DNA of 64,000 nt from Bathynomus jamesi (lineage: Eukaryota; Arthropoda; Malacostraca; Isopoda; Cirolanidae). Position 1 is the stretch's first letter; each line of letters starts with the position of its first letter. The stretch covers positions 609,001 to 673,000 of the forward strand of contig JAJOZX010001865.1 of the NCBI GenBank assembly GCA_023014485.1. The letters run 5' to 3'. Position numbers and translations under genes: made by a program. The notes below the pieces were generated by a model, which saw only the letters and a list, made by a program, of their open reading frames with translations, made no database searches and was not told the DNA's origin. This document shows, piece after piece, positions 40,380-50,467 of this stretch.

Positions 40380-41690
40380 CATCATAAACATCAATACAAC
40401 ACTCAAACAACAAACTTAAAGAAAAACAAGCAGAAAAATTTAGAGAATTCATAACAACACTAAACCACTCCACAGATACATCCAAGCTATACAAGACTAT
40501 AGACAGCATTACCTATTCTAACAGTGGCATTCACACCTCACAGGCGGCTATCTGTCGCAGCCAAAATAATATCCCAACATATACACAACAAGCTAACAGT
40601 TAATGACTACGCAAAGATAAGTCACTAAAACAGAGACAACAACCAGAAAAACGCAGACAGACAAACAGCCAGACACAAGAAAACCTACAGACTCGACACG
40701 ACCATTACACCCTTCATACAGACCAGACCACCAAGATCATCAAAAACATTAAGAATTCGAAGGCGACTGGACCAGACAACATATCTAACATACACCTTAA
40801 ACACTTGGGCCCACAGGGAATACTAGCTCTCACAAACATCAGCACATATTCATACCAACACTGTATTATTCTTAACATATGGAAAGAAGGTAAAATTATT
40901 ACACTACTCAAACCAAACAAAACTCCAACAGAACCAGCTTCCTATAGACCATTAATTTACTATACACACCTTCCAAAGTAACAGAAAGACTAATCTTACA
41001 AATCACTTACCCACACATACCACTATCGCCTACTCAACATGGATTCAGACCTCATCACTCAACCACGACATTGCTCACTAACCTCACGCAGCACATCATG
41101 GATGGCATCAACTCAAGACAACCAGCTCAACGTACACTATTAGCAACAATAGACATTAGTAAAGCATTTGATGCTATCCCACGCTTCCCTCTCATAAACA
41201 AAATACTCAACACAAACATGCACAATAACACCAAAAGGTGGCTGAGCAACTATCTTTCAGGAAGATACTCACATGTCACATTTAATGGCAAGTCATCCGA
41301 AAACAAACTTTTTCTGAACGGAGTCCCTCAAGGCTCCGTTCTCTCACCAACTCTGTTCAACTTATACATACATGACATTCCAACACCCATAGATAACAAG
41401 CTTATCTTATCATATGCAGATGACATCACTCTAACATCCACCCACAACAACATCGACACCGCTACAAATAACCTACAAACATACATAAACAGTATACAAT
41501 ACTGGCTCACACACAATAGACTCAAAGTAGCGCCCACAAAATCAACCATCACTTTGCTAACAAGCAGCACAAAAGAACACCAGATAACTCCACAGCTTAC
41601 ACTAAACAACACCAACATTCCACACACTCACAGGACCAAAATACTTGGGGTCATTATCTTTTGGAAACCACTTTCAAGACATTAAAAACA
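40380..41690 (+). pseudogene. LINE 1 reverse transcriptase
   Basis: The best frame (41071-41685) has TIDISKAFDAIPR (first catalytic Asp), NGVPQGSVLSPTLFNLYIHD and LSYADDITL (the catalytic Asp pair), then RLKVAPTKSTITLL and RTKILGVI of the thumb. Upstream (40700-41060) decayed frames give ALTNISTYSYQHCIILNIWK and NKTPTEPASYRPLIYY, the fingers region. Several frameshifts and stops occur before 41071 and again at 41685. Confidence 0.85.
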
Positions 41691-41794
41691 AATGTACTTC
41701 AAGACTTAATACAATTAGGGTACTAACAGGCAAAAACTTTGCACACCAGCAGTAAACAACATTACTCATATACAAACAATATATTCGCTCAGTT

Positions 41795-42583
41795 ATGGAC
41801 TATTCTAGCCCATGCTGGACACCCATTATCTCAAACACACACATAAACACCTTACAGACAATACAAAACAACGCACTTCGTATCATTACAGGATGTACTC
41901 AAACAACACCAATAGAACACTTGCACACAGAAACAAAAATACTGAAAGTTAGGGAACATTTAGACATGAGGGGAACACAATTCACTGCAGCAGCGACAAC
42001 TAACCCACAATACCCTTGCCACTACATGTACAATCATGCACCAACACCTCGCACCATTAAGGTAACACCAGAGAGATATTATAACCAAATACTCCATTCC
42101 GTACCACGCCCCACGCACATCACACAGTACAGAAAACACATACACACACACCTAACCCACAAAGCACTGACACGACTCGGTCCGAATGCGGTCCTAGGTG
42201 CGAAGCCGCCACCCATTAACAAGTCAGAAATCAGCCTGAGCAGATCGGATCAAGTTAACTTCGCACGATTCCGATGTGGACATCACCCGAACTTACAGAC
42301 ATATAAACACAGACTAGACAACTCCACAGACGACACCTGCCACCTGTGCCAGGACACACTACAAATAATTGAACACATTATGACAGACTGTACCGCTCTA
42401 GCACAACATAGAACACAACACATCATCACTGGTGCGCTGAACCGCTGGTCCACTCCGGAGAGGCCGATCGGTTACCTGCGTGAAGCCGGCTTGCTCGATC
42501 AGGGTGGCCTGATCGGCTACCCAACAACAACAACAACAACAACTCCTATTTGTCTTCATAGTGTTTCAAAAGTTGCTGCCTAA
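41795..42583 (+). pseudogene. LINE 1 C-terminal domain with Cys/His motif
   Basis: A clean frame of 262 codons continuing the RT after a frame break near 41690. It has LQTIQNNALRIITGCTQTTP, the typical connection segment, and near the end FARFRCGHHPN and CHLCQDTLQIIEHIMTDC, a CxxC...HxxxxC motif seen at the C-terminus of I/Jockey-group LINEs. The last residues past the AAC run are not part of the protein. Confidence 0.75.
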
Positions 42584-43080
42584 TTCATTTTTCGTTATCT
42601 TTGCAGAAGTTGGAAATTACATAAAGGGACTTAATATTTTGGAAAGCATTAACGGTGAATCTTTTAATCGCAAAGCTTCCGAGTGCTTTTTCAAGATGGC
42701 ATACAATAGAACACTCAATTTTGCAGCGGTGCAAGAGAGCCATTTGGATGGGTAAGCTAGGTTCAATGACACTTGTGCATAGCGAATTCCCGAGTTATTG
42801 TGATGTCTGCCATATCCCTGACGTCAGGGCCATACGTAACACGCATCAAAATTTATGGTATCGGGTTCGGTCATAGACACACTCTACAATGGGCGGCCGA
42901 GGTCAGTTCGAAGAGCAAAGAACTAGCAAGTAGTCGAGGAAGCGTTTTCTACCAGTTGGACAAGCAGCATTGGGATTGAAGATAAGTTATTTTACCATTC
43001 AATGAATGTAGACGGTGCATAAATTATGTGATGTAGATCAAAGTTAAAGAGTAGAAATGTGTGAGAACTTGCTTTATCAT
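42546..43080. other. no recognisable gene
   Basis: Short ORFs of 60-70 codons overlap here without family resemblance. Base composition is more balanced than the surroundings. Nothing else seen. Confidence 0.5.
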
Positions 43081-43084
43081 TATG

Positions 43085-43680
43085 TGTACGATTCATCTCT
43101 TATGGACAGGCTCTAATTTAGCGATGACTCAACATTCATTGTCTGGGAAACTTAACTGGCATAATTTCGCATTTACGGACTTGAAATCCCAAGAACGTAT
43201 AGTGAACCCGAATAGGATACACTAAAACTTGGACAGAGGAATCACTGGACCCTTCTTTTATCGAGATCCTGACGGAAAAACAACGAACGTCAGCGAGGAA
43301 AATTAGTCAGGATCAGTTAGAATCTTGTAGTCTCGATGAAATTATTTTTAAACAGAGCGGAGCCGCACTTAATTTCACATTTGAAGTCCTACAGCTCTTA
43401 AATCAGCACTTTCCTGATCGCTGGATTGGGCGACGCAGATCACCTCCTTGATTTCCACGGTCACCTGACCTGACCCCATCGTATTTCATTCTCTAGTGAT
43501 ACGTAAAATCCAAAGCTTATGCAGCAAAACTCAGAAATTTTGCTGATTTAAAAAACATATAACAGCTGTATGTTCGAGGTAATTTTGAAAGAAACATTTT
43601 CCAGTTTTGCTGATGAATTTGTGATCAGACTGCTCAAAAGCCATGAAATTGGTGGTGCACTTGTGTTAATAGCCTGAAGG
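43085..43680 (+). pseudogene. old mariner-like transposase relic
   Basis: Through many stops the plus strand keeps FSDDSTFIVWET (first catalytic Asp context), GPFF, then FKQSGAALNFTFEVLQLL, HFPDRWIGRRRSPP and RSPDLTPSYF (third Asp context) followed by VKS. The order and spacing match mariner-like transposases of the type at 16708-17751 and 58764-59518. The second Asp of QQDGA has become QSGA. It is by far the oldest of these copies. Confidence 0.6.
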
Positions 43681-44022
43681 CTGGAAAACAATTGGTGGAA
43701 TTATCTCATATGCAAACAATTCCCAATATTGGTCTTAATAATCATAGATGTTGTTTGCGTAAATTTAAATTTTTTCGAAATCTAAAATTTTCTAAACAAG
43801 GCATGGACTTTTGAAATACACCGCAGCATTTTATTTCTTGTATAATATTCACTGTCAAACATAAGGATAAATTACTTACTTTACATATTGGCTAATCTTT
43901 GTTGTTTTTTATAAATATTTTCTGCTTTTATAGCCATGCCGCCAGCATTATAGGTGCAAACATATGTACTCACGTTATGGTACGATATGTAAATGTTATA
44001 TATATATATATATATATATACA
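43681..44022. other. AT-rich spacer
   Basis: No gene; ends in a (TA)n run at about 43998-44020 where the next element sits. Confidence 0.6.
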
Positions 44023-44265
44023 CAGGGTGTAAAAAAAGTCCGTTCTTACAGGGAAATAAGATATAACAGAATTGAACGAGGAAATAGTTTTAACTATACC
44101 ATTACAAACAATACAATCAACTTACCAATTAATCCAGTATAGGCTCGTCGCTCCAGTAACAAATAATTGTGGCAATTCACTGTTTCATTTAAATGAAAAC
44201 AAGCATCTTCGATAAATAAAATATCGGAAAAGATTTCCCTCTGAGAACAGACTTTTGTTACACCA
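44023..44265. mobile_element. 243-bp MITE, mariner-type ends
   Basis: Ends CAGGGTGTAAAAAAAGTC and, inverted, TGGTGTAACAAAAGTC. It lies between (TA)n runs so TA target sites are present on both sides. No coding sequence. Confidence 0.7.
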
Positions 44266-44281
44266 TATATATATATATATA

Positions 44282-44326
<45 letters not shown>

Positions 44327-44352
44327 ATATATGTGTGTGTATATATATATAG
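44264..44352. repeat. (TA)n and (TG)n mixed microsatellite
   Basis: TA runs interrupted by short TG runs. Confidence 0.9.
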
Positions 44353-44659
44353 TTACCAATTTATGATTATATATTTAATGGCCAGTTTGTAGCCATATTT
44401 GGTGCGTAAATCGGTAGTATAAGGAATGTTGGCAATTACCGTTATTGATAATGGTTATTAATGGATGCTTGGCCGAGTTACCAGATCTTTCAGATCAAAG
44501 TAATATTATTAATTAAGTTATTAATTAGGTTGATTGATAGATTGAGTTTTCTTCCTTAAACACAAAATAAATTGACTCGAATGATTTATGAATGCGACAG
44601 AATTGTTGATTGTTTATATTGGAAATATTGTAATGTGTACACTTGAATCATGACTTCAT

Positions 44660-45245
44660 TAGGGCTATTGAAAATGATTCATCCGATTTCAACTGAGAAT
44701 ACTTCCGTACCTATCAACCGTGCATCAACTGGGCATACACCACATGAAAGAGGAAATCTCCGAATTTTACAAGATCACCGCGAGAGGGCTCCAAAGTCAC
44801 GCCGTGGCCTAGCCTAGCAACAAACAGTCAGTGTGAAAATGGCGTCCGCACAGCGGAAGGCGTTTTGTGTGTTGCAGTTTTCGAGCTGTAAATCGGTAGT
44901 CACAGTGCAGCCGGATCTTACACCGTGCGACTTCTTCCTTTGGGGGTACGTTAAGGATACTGTGTACGTGCCACCGTTGCCCACATCTTTGGATGAGCTC
45001 CGAACTCGCATTGTTACTGCCGTAGAGTCAGTGACAACGGACATGCTGGAGCGAGTATGTGATGAATTCGACTATCGTGTCGACGTTGCTCGTGTAACTA
45101 GGGGAAGTCACATAGAGCATTTATGAGGTGAGAGACAAAATTTAGACAGTTGTTCTTTTGGTTGATGTATCACAAATCACTCTGTATTTGTAACATTAAA
45201 AAATATTCTCATTTGAAATCAGGTGAATCATTTTCAATAGCCCTG
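44660..45245 (+). mobile_element. 586-bp internally deleted mariner-like element
   Basis: Inverted ends AGGGCTATTGAAAATGATTC (44661) and the inverse ending at 45245. It keeps the transposase start and end but lacks the middle. The right flank is TATA; the left is not a clean TA. Confidence 0.85.
44833..45126 (+). pseudogene. fused start-and-end of mariner-like transposase, 97 aa
   Basis: The frame joins the transposase head (MASAQRKAFCVLQFSSCKSV, ATG 44839) directly to its tail (PDLTPCDFFLWGYVKD, then RVCDEFDYRVDVARVTRGSH). All catalytic residues except the last Asp context are deleted. The head resembles that of the element at 58639-59532 (MASVTEKAQCVVWL), so both belong to one branch. The frame is open, so a short protein could still be made; no function is implied. 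Confidence 0.75.
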
Positions 45246-46204
45246 TATAATGGTTTGACAAATAACAACGCGAGAGGTATGATTAGTCTTTATATAAGGT
45301 TAGTTGAGTGATACTAAAAGGCCAATGAGTCCTTGCACAAATGATGTTTATATGATGGTAACGCGTGGATCACTAAGGTTAGAATTCGGAAAGCGAAGGC
45401 ACTGCGATGCTTGTCTTGAGGTTCCCGCGCTGTGACGTCATCTTAGCCGTGCTTGGTATGACTTCATCTTTGTCGAGTTTGATTTGATAAGATATATCGC
45501 TAATTGTTTGATGGCATGTTACAATATTGCATAGGTTGCTTGCAATCGACTCTGTCAACTTCAGTTGACCGCTACAGTAGTCTTTCCCCAGAGAACGAAG
45601 TGAGCAATAATATAAACGATTGTTTGAAGCAAGCGATAAAAATGTTTCGTTCTGCGGCGTTTAAGAATGAAAGTCTTGGAGACGCTCGCAAGGAGAAACG
45701 GAGAGAAAAACATGGCGTGAGGTAGGATGCTGAGGCGGGAGGAAATGGGGGAAGCTGTGGGGCGGGAGGGAGGAACTCGGCTAGTCCACAGGGAATGGAG
45801 TTGGGGTAAGACAGGAAACGCAACACAAGTGGTGGAGAAGGGAGGCGACGAGGAAGGAGGCAGGGGGAACTGTACGAGTTCAAGCGATGCCCGTAGTTTG
45901 TCGTGTGTGAAGTTCTCCTCGATGAAAACGCTCCTTGCCGAAGGAAGAAAAAAAGTCCTTCAAGCACACAAGCAGGAATAGTGAATCCACGGAATGATGC
46001 AGACAGACAGTGAAGAAGAAAGGGGAAGCCCAACCCTGTACGTGGTGTCTGTGTATGCAGTAAGCCCCTCACGTTGCGTGGATGTGTGTGTCCGTCTTGT
46101 TCGCCTGAAGAATGTCTTTTTAAACCTTCCCGTAGTCGTGGGGGTGGGGCATGAGGTAATAGTAATTTGTAATTATAACTGATTGTAAGTAAATAATAAA
46201 TTAC
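45246..46204. other. region without assigned gene; 73-codon ORF at 45504-45725
   Basis: A palindromic TGACGTCA-type motif occurs near 45433. The ORF at 45504-45725 ends in a Lys/Arg-rich stretch and could be an exon or accidental; GT occurs just after AGAG at its end. The G-rich part 45720-45880 gives several overlapping frames that look like composition effects. Confidence 0.3.
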
Positions 46205-46358
46205 ATTATTTTAACTCTGCCGTGGGGAATAACACCTGGAATCCCATGCCGGTCCCAAGCCCGGATAAAAGAGGAGGGTTGCCACGACAGGCCTAGCAAG
46301 CCGGTGGTGTAAAAACCTTATCGCTCGAGAAACTCAAGAACCAGCCTCGGAACCACGA

Positions 46359-47276
46359 TTGATAAACAGATCACGGACAAGGAAACGAAACTGGACACGA
46401 AAAATGGACACACTCAGGATTAGATGCGGAACGATTAACATAGCAACTTATAGGGGGAAAGAAGGTGAAATTCTGGACATCATGAGAGAGAGGAAAATCG
46501 ACCTCTTAGGAATGGCAGAAACAAGGCATATGGGTGGAGAACTGGGAAAGGACTTGGGGGATGGATATGTGTTCATGTACAGAGGAGTGGAGGAGGATCG
46601 GAGGAGGATGCACGGGTTGGCAATGATTATTGGACCGAGACTGTTCCCAAACATACAGACTGTAGAATTAATAAGCGAAAGACTAATGAAATGTAAGTTC
46701 AGAATAAGGAATAAAACATATATTCTCTACCAGGCTTATGTGCCACAACAGGCCATAGTTAAAAGGAGAAGGCCAACTTCATGGAACTACTAGATGACAA
46801 TTATGAAGTGGGAGGAGAGGAGGTGGGACTTCTTTTGGGAGATTTCAATGGCAGAGTGGGAATGGAGAGGGAGGGAGTGGAGCAGGTAACTAGACGTTTC
46901 GGAGAACAAAACCGAAATGCAGACGGAGAGAAACAAATAGATTTCTGCGTAAAGAAAGAACTAAAGATCATGAACGGATTTTTTAAACACCAGGAGACCC
47001 ATAAGTTTACGAGATACAGGTGGAACCAAGTGACAGGAACTTTGACAAAAAATCCATCATAGATTACTTTATATGCTCCGATAAGAGAATTATTGGAGAT
47101 GTCAAAATGATACCAGGGGTTACGTTAGACTCTGACCACAGATTACTGATAGCAGATTTGAAAATGCAGAAAATAGTAGCAACAAAAGAGGAGAAGAGGA
47201 AGGTAATTAAGACAAAGAAACTGCAGGATGAGAACATTAGAGTCAGATTCAGAGAAGAACTTGAAAGAAACAGCTG
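46359..47276 (+). pseudogene. LINE 2 endonuclease domain
   Basis: First frame: IRCGTINIATYRGK, ILDIMRERKIDLLGMAETR, a glycine-rich loop, HGLAMIIGPRLF and YILYQAYVPQQ. After frame changes near 46785 and 47050 come VGLLLGDFNGRVG, IDFCVKKELKIMNGFF and DSDHRLLIADL. These are the motifs of the RTE-group APE endonuclease, with catalytic Glu in AETR and Asp-His in SDHR. Confidence 0.85.
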
Positions 47277-48606
47277 AGATGGAGGAGAAAAAAATGAATG
47301 GGAAACCGTGAGAGATTGTGCTAAGAGGGTTGCGGAACAGATTTCGGGAACTGAGTGGGTTGGGGAAGGAAGAAGAAGACATACACTATGGTGGACAGAC
47401 AAAGCGAGGGGCGCAGTAAAACAGAAAACTATAAAACATAGGAAGTGGTTGAAGCAACGTACACAGGAATCAAGACGGGAATATGTACAAGCAAGAAATG
47501 AAGCTGAAAGGGAGAAGAAAAGGACAAAACAAATGGCAGTGAGGGAATTGGGAGAAAAGTTGAGAGAAGATGAGAAGGGAAACAAAAAACTGATTTACAG
47601 CCTTGCAAAATCTTATAGGAAGGAAAAGAAAAAAGTATACAGCATTAAAAATGAAGCGGGAAATGTGATAGTGGAACCTGGAGCAATTAACAGAAGATGG
47701 TCAGATTATTTAAAGATCTACTGAATGGAGGTCCAGAAGAAGAAGTGGAGGAAGCAGATGGAATATACCAGGAATTAGCAGAAAAGGTAATTATTACCAG
47801 AGAAGAAATGGAAGAGGCTGTTAATAAAGTGAAGAATGGAAAGTCAATGGGAGTGGACGAGTTTCCGATTAAACTTATAAAGGAGGGAGACGAAGCCATG
47901 AAAGAAAAAATTCGAAACCTGTTGAATAAATATTGGAGAGAAGGTCAAGTCCCCTGTGATTGGGGAAAAACAATCATCGTTCCAATATATAAAGGAAAGG
48001 GTGACTCATGTAAATGTGAGAATTATAGGGGAATATCGCTTATTAATCATATAACAAAACTTTATGAAAGAATAATAGAATAAAGAACAAGGCAAATAAT
48101 TGAAGCAAGGTTGGGAGAGGAACAGCATGGTTATCGGAAAGATAGAAGTAGAGTATATCTTATTTTTGGCCTCATTTCTGTTATAGAAAAGGCATGGGAA
48201 TCTTAAAAAAGCATTCGATACAGTGCACAGAGGAAGAATGTGGAGATGTTTGGAGGAGATTTATAGGGTAAGGGGGACACTTCTTCGGGCTTTGAAAAGT
48301 TTGTATCAAGTTAGCGAATGCAAAGTAAGGATTGGACACAAAAATGATGAATGGTTTGAAGTAAGAACAGGGGTGAAGCAGGGCAGTGTTATATCACCAC
48401 TCCTGTTTATGGCCTACATGGACGCAGTAATTGCAAGTTTCAAGCGACGTCATGAAATGAATAATAATAATGGAATAATGGCATATGCAGATGACATAGC
48501 ATTCTGGACGACAGAGAAAGAAGATATAGAACAAGCTTTAATTGATTGGAATGAATGTTTGAAGGAGGGGGAAATGGAAATGAATGCAAAAAGACAGAAA
48601 TATTAA
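47277..48606 (+). pseudogene. LINE 2 reverse transcriptase
   Basis: The linker with TLWWTDKARGAVKQK and a Lys/Glu-rich stretch leads to MEEAVNKVKNGKSMGVDEFP, WGKTIIVPIYKGKGD and CENYRGISLINHITKLYERI. Stops occur near 48081 and frame changes near 47720 and 48200. Then VRTGVKQGSVISPLLF and IMAYADDIAFW (catalytic Asp pair at about 48490). Related active elements have one continuous frame here. Confidence 0.85.
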
Positions 48607-49266
48607 GTGTATGTCGAAGAGAAGAAGGAGAATTCGGAGAGTTCAAATCGGAGATAAGGAAATAAGTAATGTTGAAAAATTTAAATATCTAGGGAGTATG
48701 TTTACTAAAGAAAGCGGTAATATACAAGAAATAACTGAAAGAATTGCAAAGTTTAGTAAAAATGTCGAATGTTATACCCGCTGCTGAGAGATGAATATAT
48801 GTCCCTTGGGACTAAGAAGATAATCTTCGAAACAGTTTTAACACCAATACTGATTTATAGATCGGAACACTGGAAAATGCGCATGGCAGATCGAAGCAGA
48901 ATTCAGGCGGCAGAAATGAGAACGCTGAGGACTATTCTGAGAAAGACGCGAAGAGATAAGATAAGGAATGAAGAAATAAGAGCCAATGTGGGAGTAACGC
49001 CGATTTTGAGAAAAATCGACGTTGCTAAATTGAGATGGTTGGACCACTTGGAGAGAATGGAGGAGGGGAGAACTGCGAGGAGGTGCTGGGAGTGCAGATC
49101 AGCGAATGGCAGAAGACCGCGAGGGAGACGGAGAAGGAGATGGAGGGACGAAGTGGACGAGAGCTTGCGAAGATACGACTTGCCCAGCATGCAAGAGCTC
49201 GAAGAAACGGGAGTGCTGCTGGACAGGGCGGAGTGGCGAAGGAGGCTGGCTCCACTGACAGGTTGA
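48584..49266 (+). pseudogene. LINE 2 C-terminal region
   Basis: NVEKFKYLGSMFTKE, KIIFETVLTPILIYRSEHW and EMRTLRTILRKTRRDKIRNE, then VAKLRWLDHLERM and a strongly Arg-rich tail with GRRPRGRRRRRWRDEV. This is the thumb-and-tail order of RTE/Craft-type LINEs. It is split in two frames joined near 48780. Confidence 0.8.
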
Positions 49267-49420
49267 CTAGCCTACCTAGGAGCTGAAGAATTGAAGAAGT
49301 GAATTGAATTGTAAGTGATTTAACTTTTTGAAGTAATTGCTGTGTAATTTTAATTGACTAACTAAAAATATAATTGTAATTGACTAAAAATGTAATTGTA
49401 ATCAATTACAGTCACAGTGA

Positions 49421-50467
49421 CAATTTCAATTGACCCAATTGCAACTAACCTTTTCGATGCTCAATGCAACAGTTGATGAGCCTAGAGAATGAACCCAATG
49501 AACATTGCCCAATTCAGCTGATATTATATTGATTGCTAATTGAACTGTTGAACGTCCATTTTTCAAGAAAAAACTATAGTGTTTGTCATTTACCATTATT
49601 CGGACTATAGCGGATTTAATTTTCCAAGAAGAGGTCCTTGTTCCGTCCACGGTCTGTGTGTATCATGAAAGAGCCTCAGGGGACCATTCTGAGTTCAATC
49701 CCATCATGAAACGGATATGTTATGTGCCTTGAAACGTGGATGCTCAATTTTGCCAGTTGAGGTTTAAGTTTTGGTTTTTGGCTAAAAATACTATAGTTAC
49801 CCCTTTTTCTTTGATGTATTCAATCCGACGCGAATGCAACAAGTCTTTTGCTTATATTGAGGTTCTGGATATAGTAGGCTAGGTGTAGCTGTAACCCCTA
49901 GATCTTGTCCCAAAGCTGGATCCTATTTGTTTTGCAGATAGCTAGTGAGGGAAGCTATATTTTTGGGGCCTCTTTGCGAGTGATCCTTACCCACGTCGGG
50001 CTAACATCATGAAAAATAAAAAACTATAGTGTTTGTCATTTACCATTACTTATTCGGACTATAGTGGTTTTAATTTTGAAATCGCAAGGTGCCCAGTAGT
50101 TAGGTTTAGTTGAGAAATGAACCCAAATTTTTTTTTACAGCAAACGGATAAGGGCCTGCTTGCGGATTTGCAATTAAAGTTTGTTATGGTTTTTGACCCA
50201 ATTTTCGTCATACGCGATAGGTAAACTCGTCATTTTTGAAGACATAATATTAACTAATTATAGATGTAGCAACTCAATATCATTTTCTATCCCAAGAGGA
50301 GACACTGCCTAATGTATATCATATGTTTTAAGTGTAAAATGATAAAATTTCGTTGAAAAACATGCATTTTTGCTAATTTATTCACATATTTCGGCTACAA
50401 AACTTGAAAAAATACTTTCAAAAGGTGATAAATCCAAAAAAAACATGTTCTCATGTAAAAAGAAAAA
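49421..50467. repeat. dispersed repeat copies 2 and 3 plus AT-rich sequence
   Basis: Segments at about 49570-49705 and 50018-50080 are inverted copies of the repeat at 37440-37555 (ACTATAGTGTTTGTCATTTA, TTCGGACTATAG). The rest holds no recognised gene; the last 170 bp are probably the 3-prime flank of the leftward Y-family gene. Confidence 0.7.

Larger units (their letters stand above)
38950..42545 (+). mobile_element. LINE 1: non-LTR retrotransposon with 2A-like motif
   Basis: In order: an N-terminal segment with a 2A-like DIKTNPGP, an apurinic-type endonuclease, a reverse transcriptase with YADD, and a C-terminal Cys/His segment. The 3-prime end is a run of AAC units at 42521-42543. The 5-prime limit is estimated. 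The endonuclease is interrupted by a 206-bp hairpin insertion with a 12-bp target duplication (39904-40109), and several frameshifts make the element inactive. Confidence 0.85.
46205..49420 (+). mobile_element. LINE 2: RTE-like non-LTR retrotransposon
   Basis: Order: a GC-richer 5-prime leader (CCCATGCCGGTCCCAAGCCC near 46238), endonuclease, linker, reverse transcriptase, C-terminal region, and a 3-prime tail of TGTAATTG-type repeats (about 49370-49410). All coding parts are on the plus strand and in order, with about six frame breaks. Confidence 0.85.

Noticed and set aside
45727..46072. Overlapping ORFs of 84-166 aa on both strands
   Set aside because: G-rich composition gives open frames on both strands; no domain is recognised in either.
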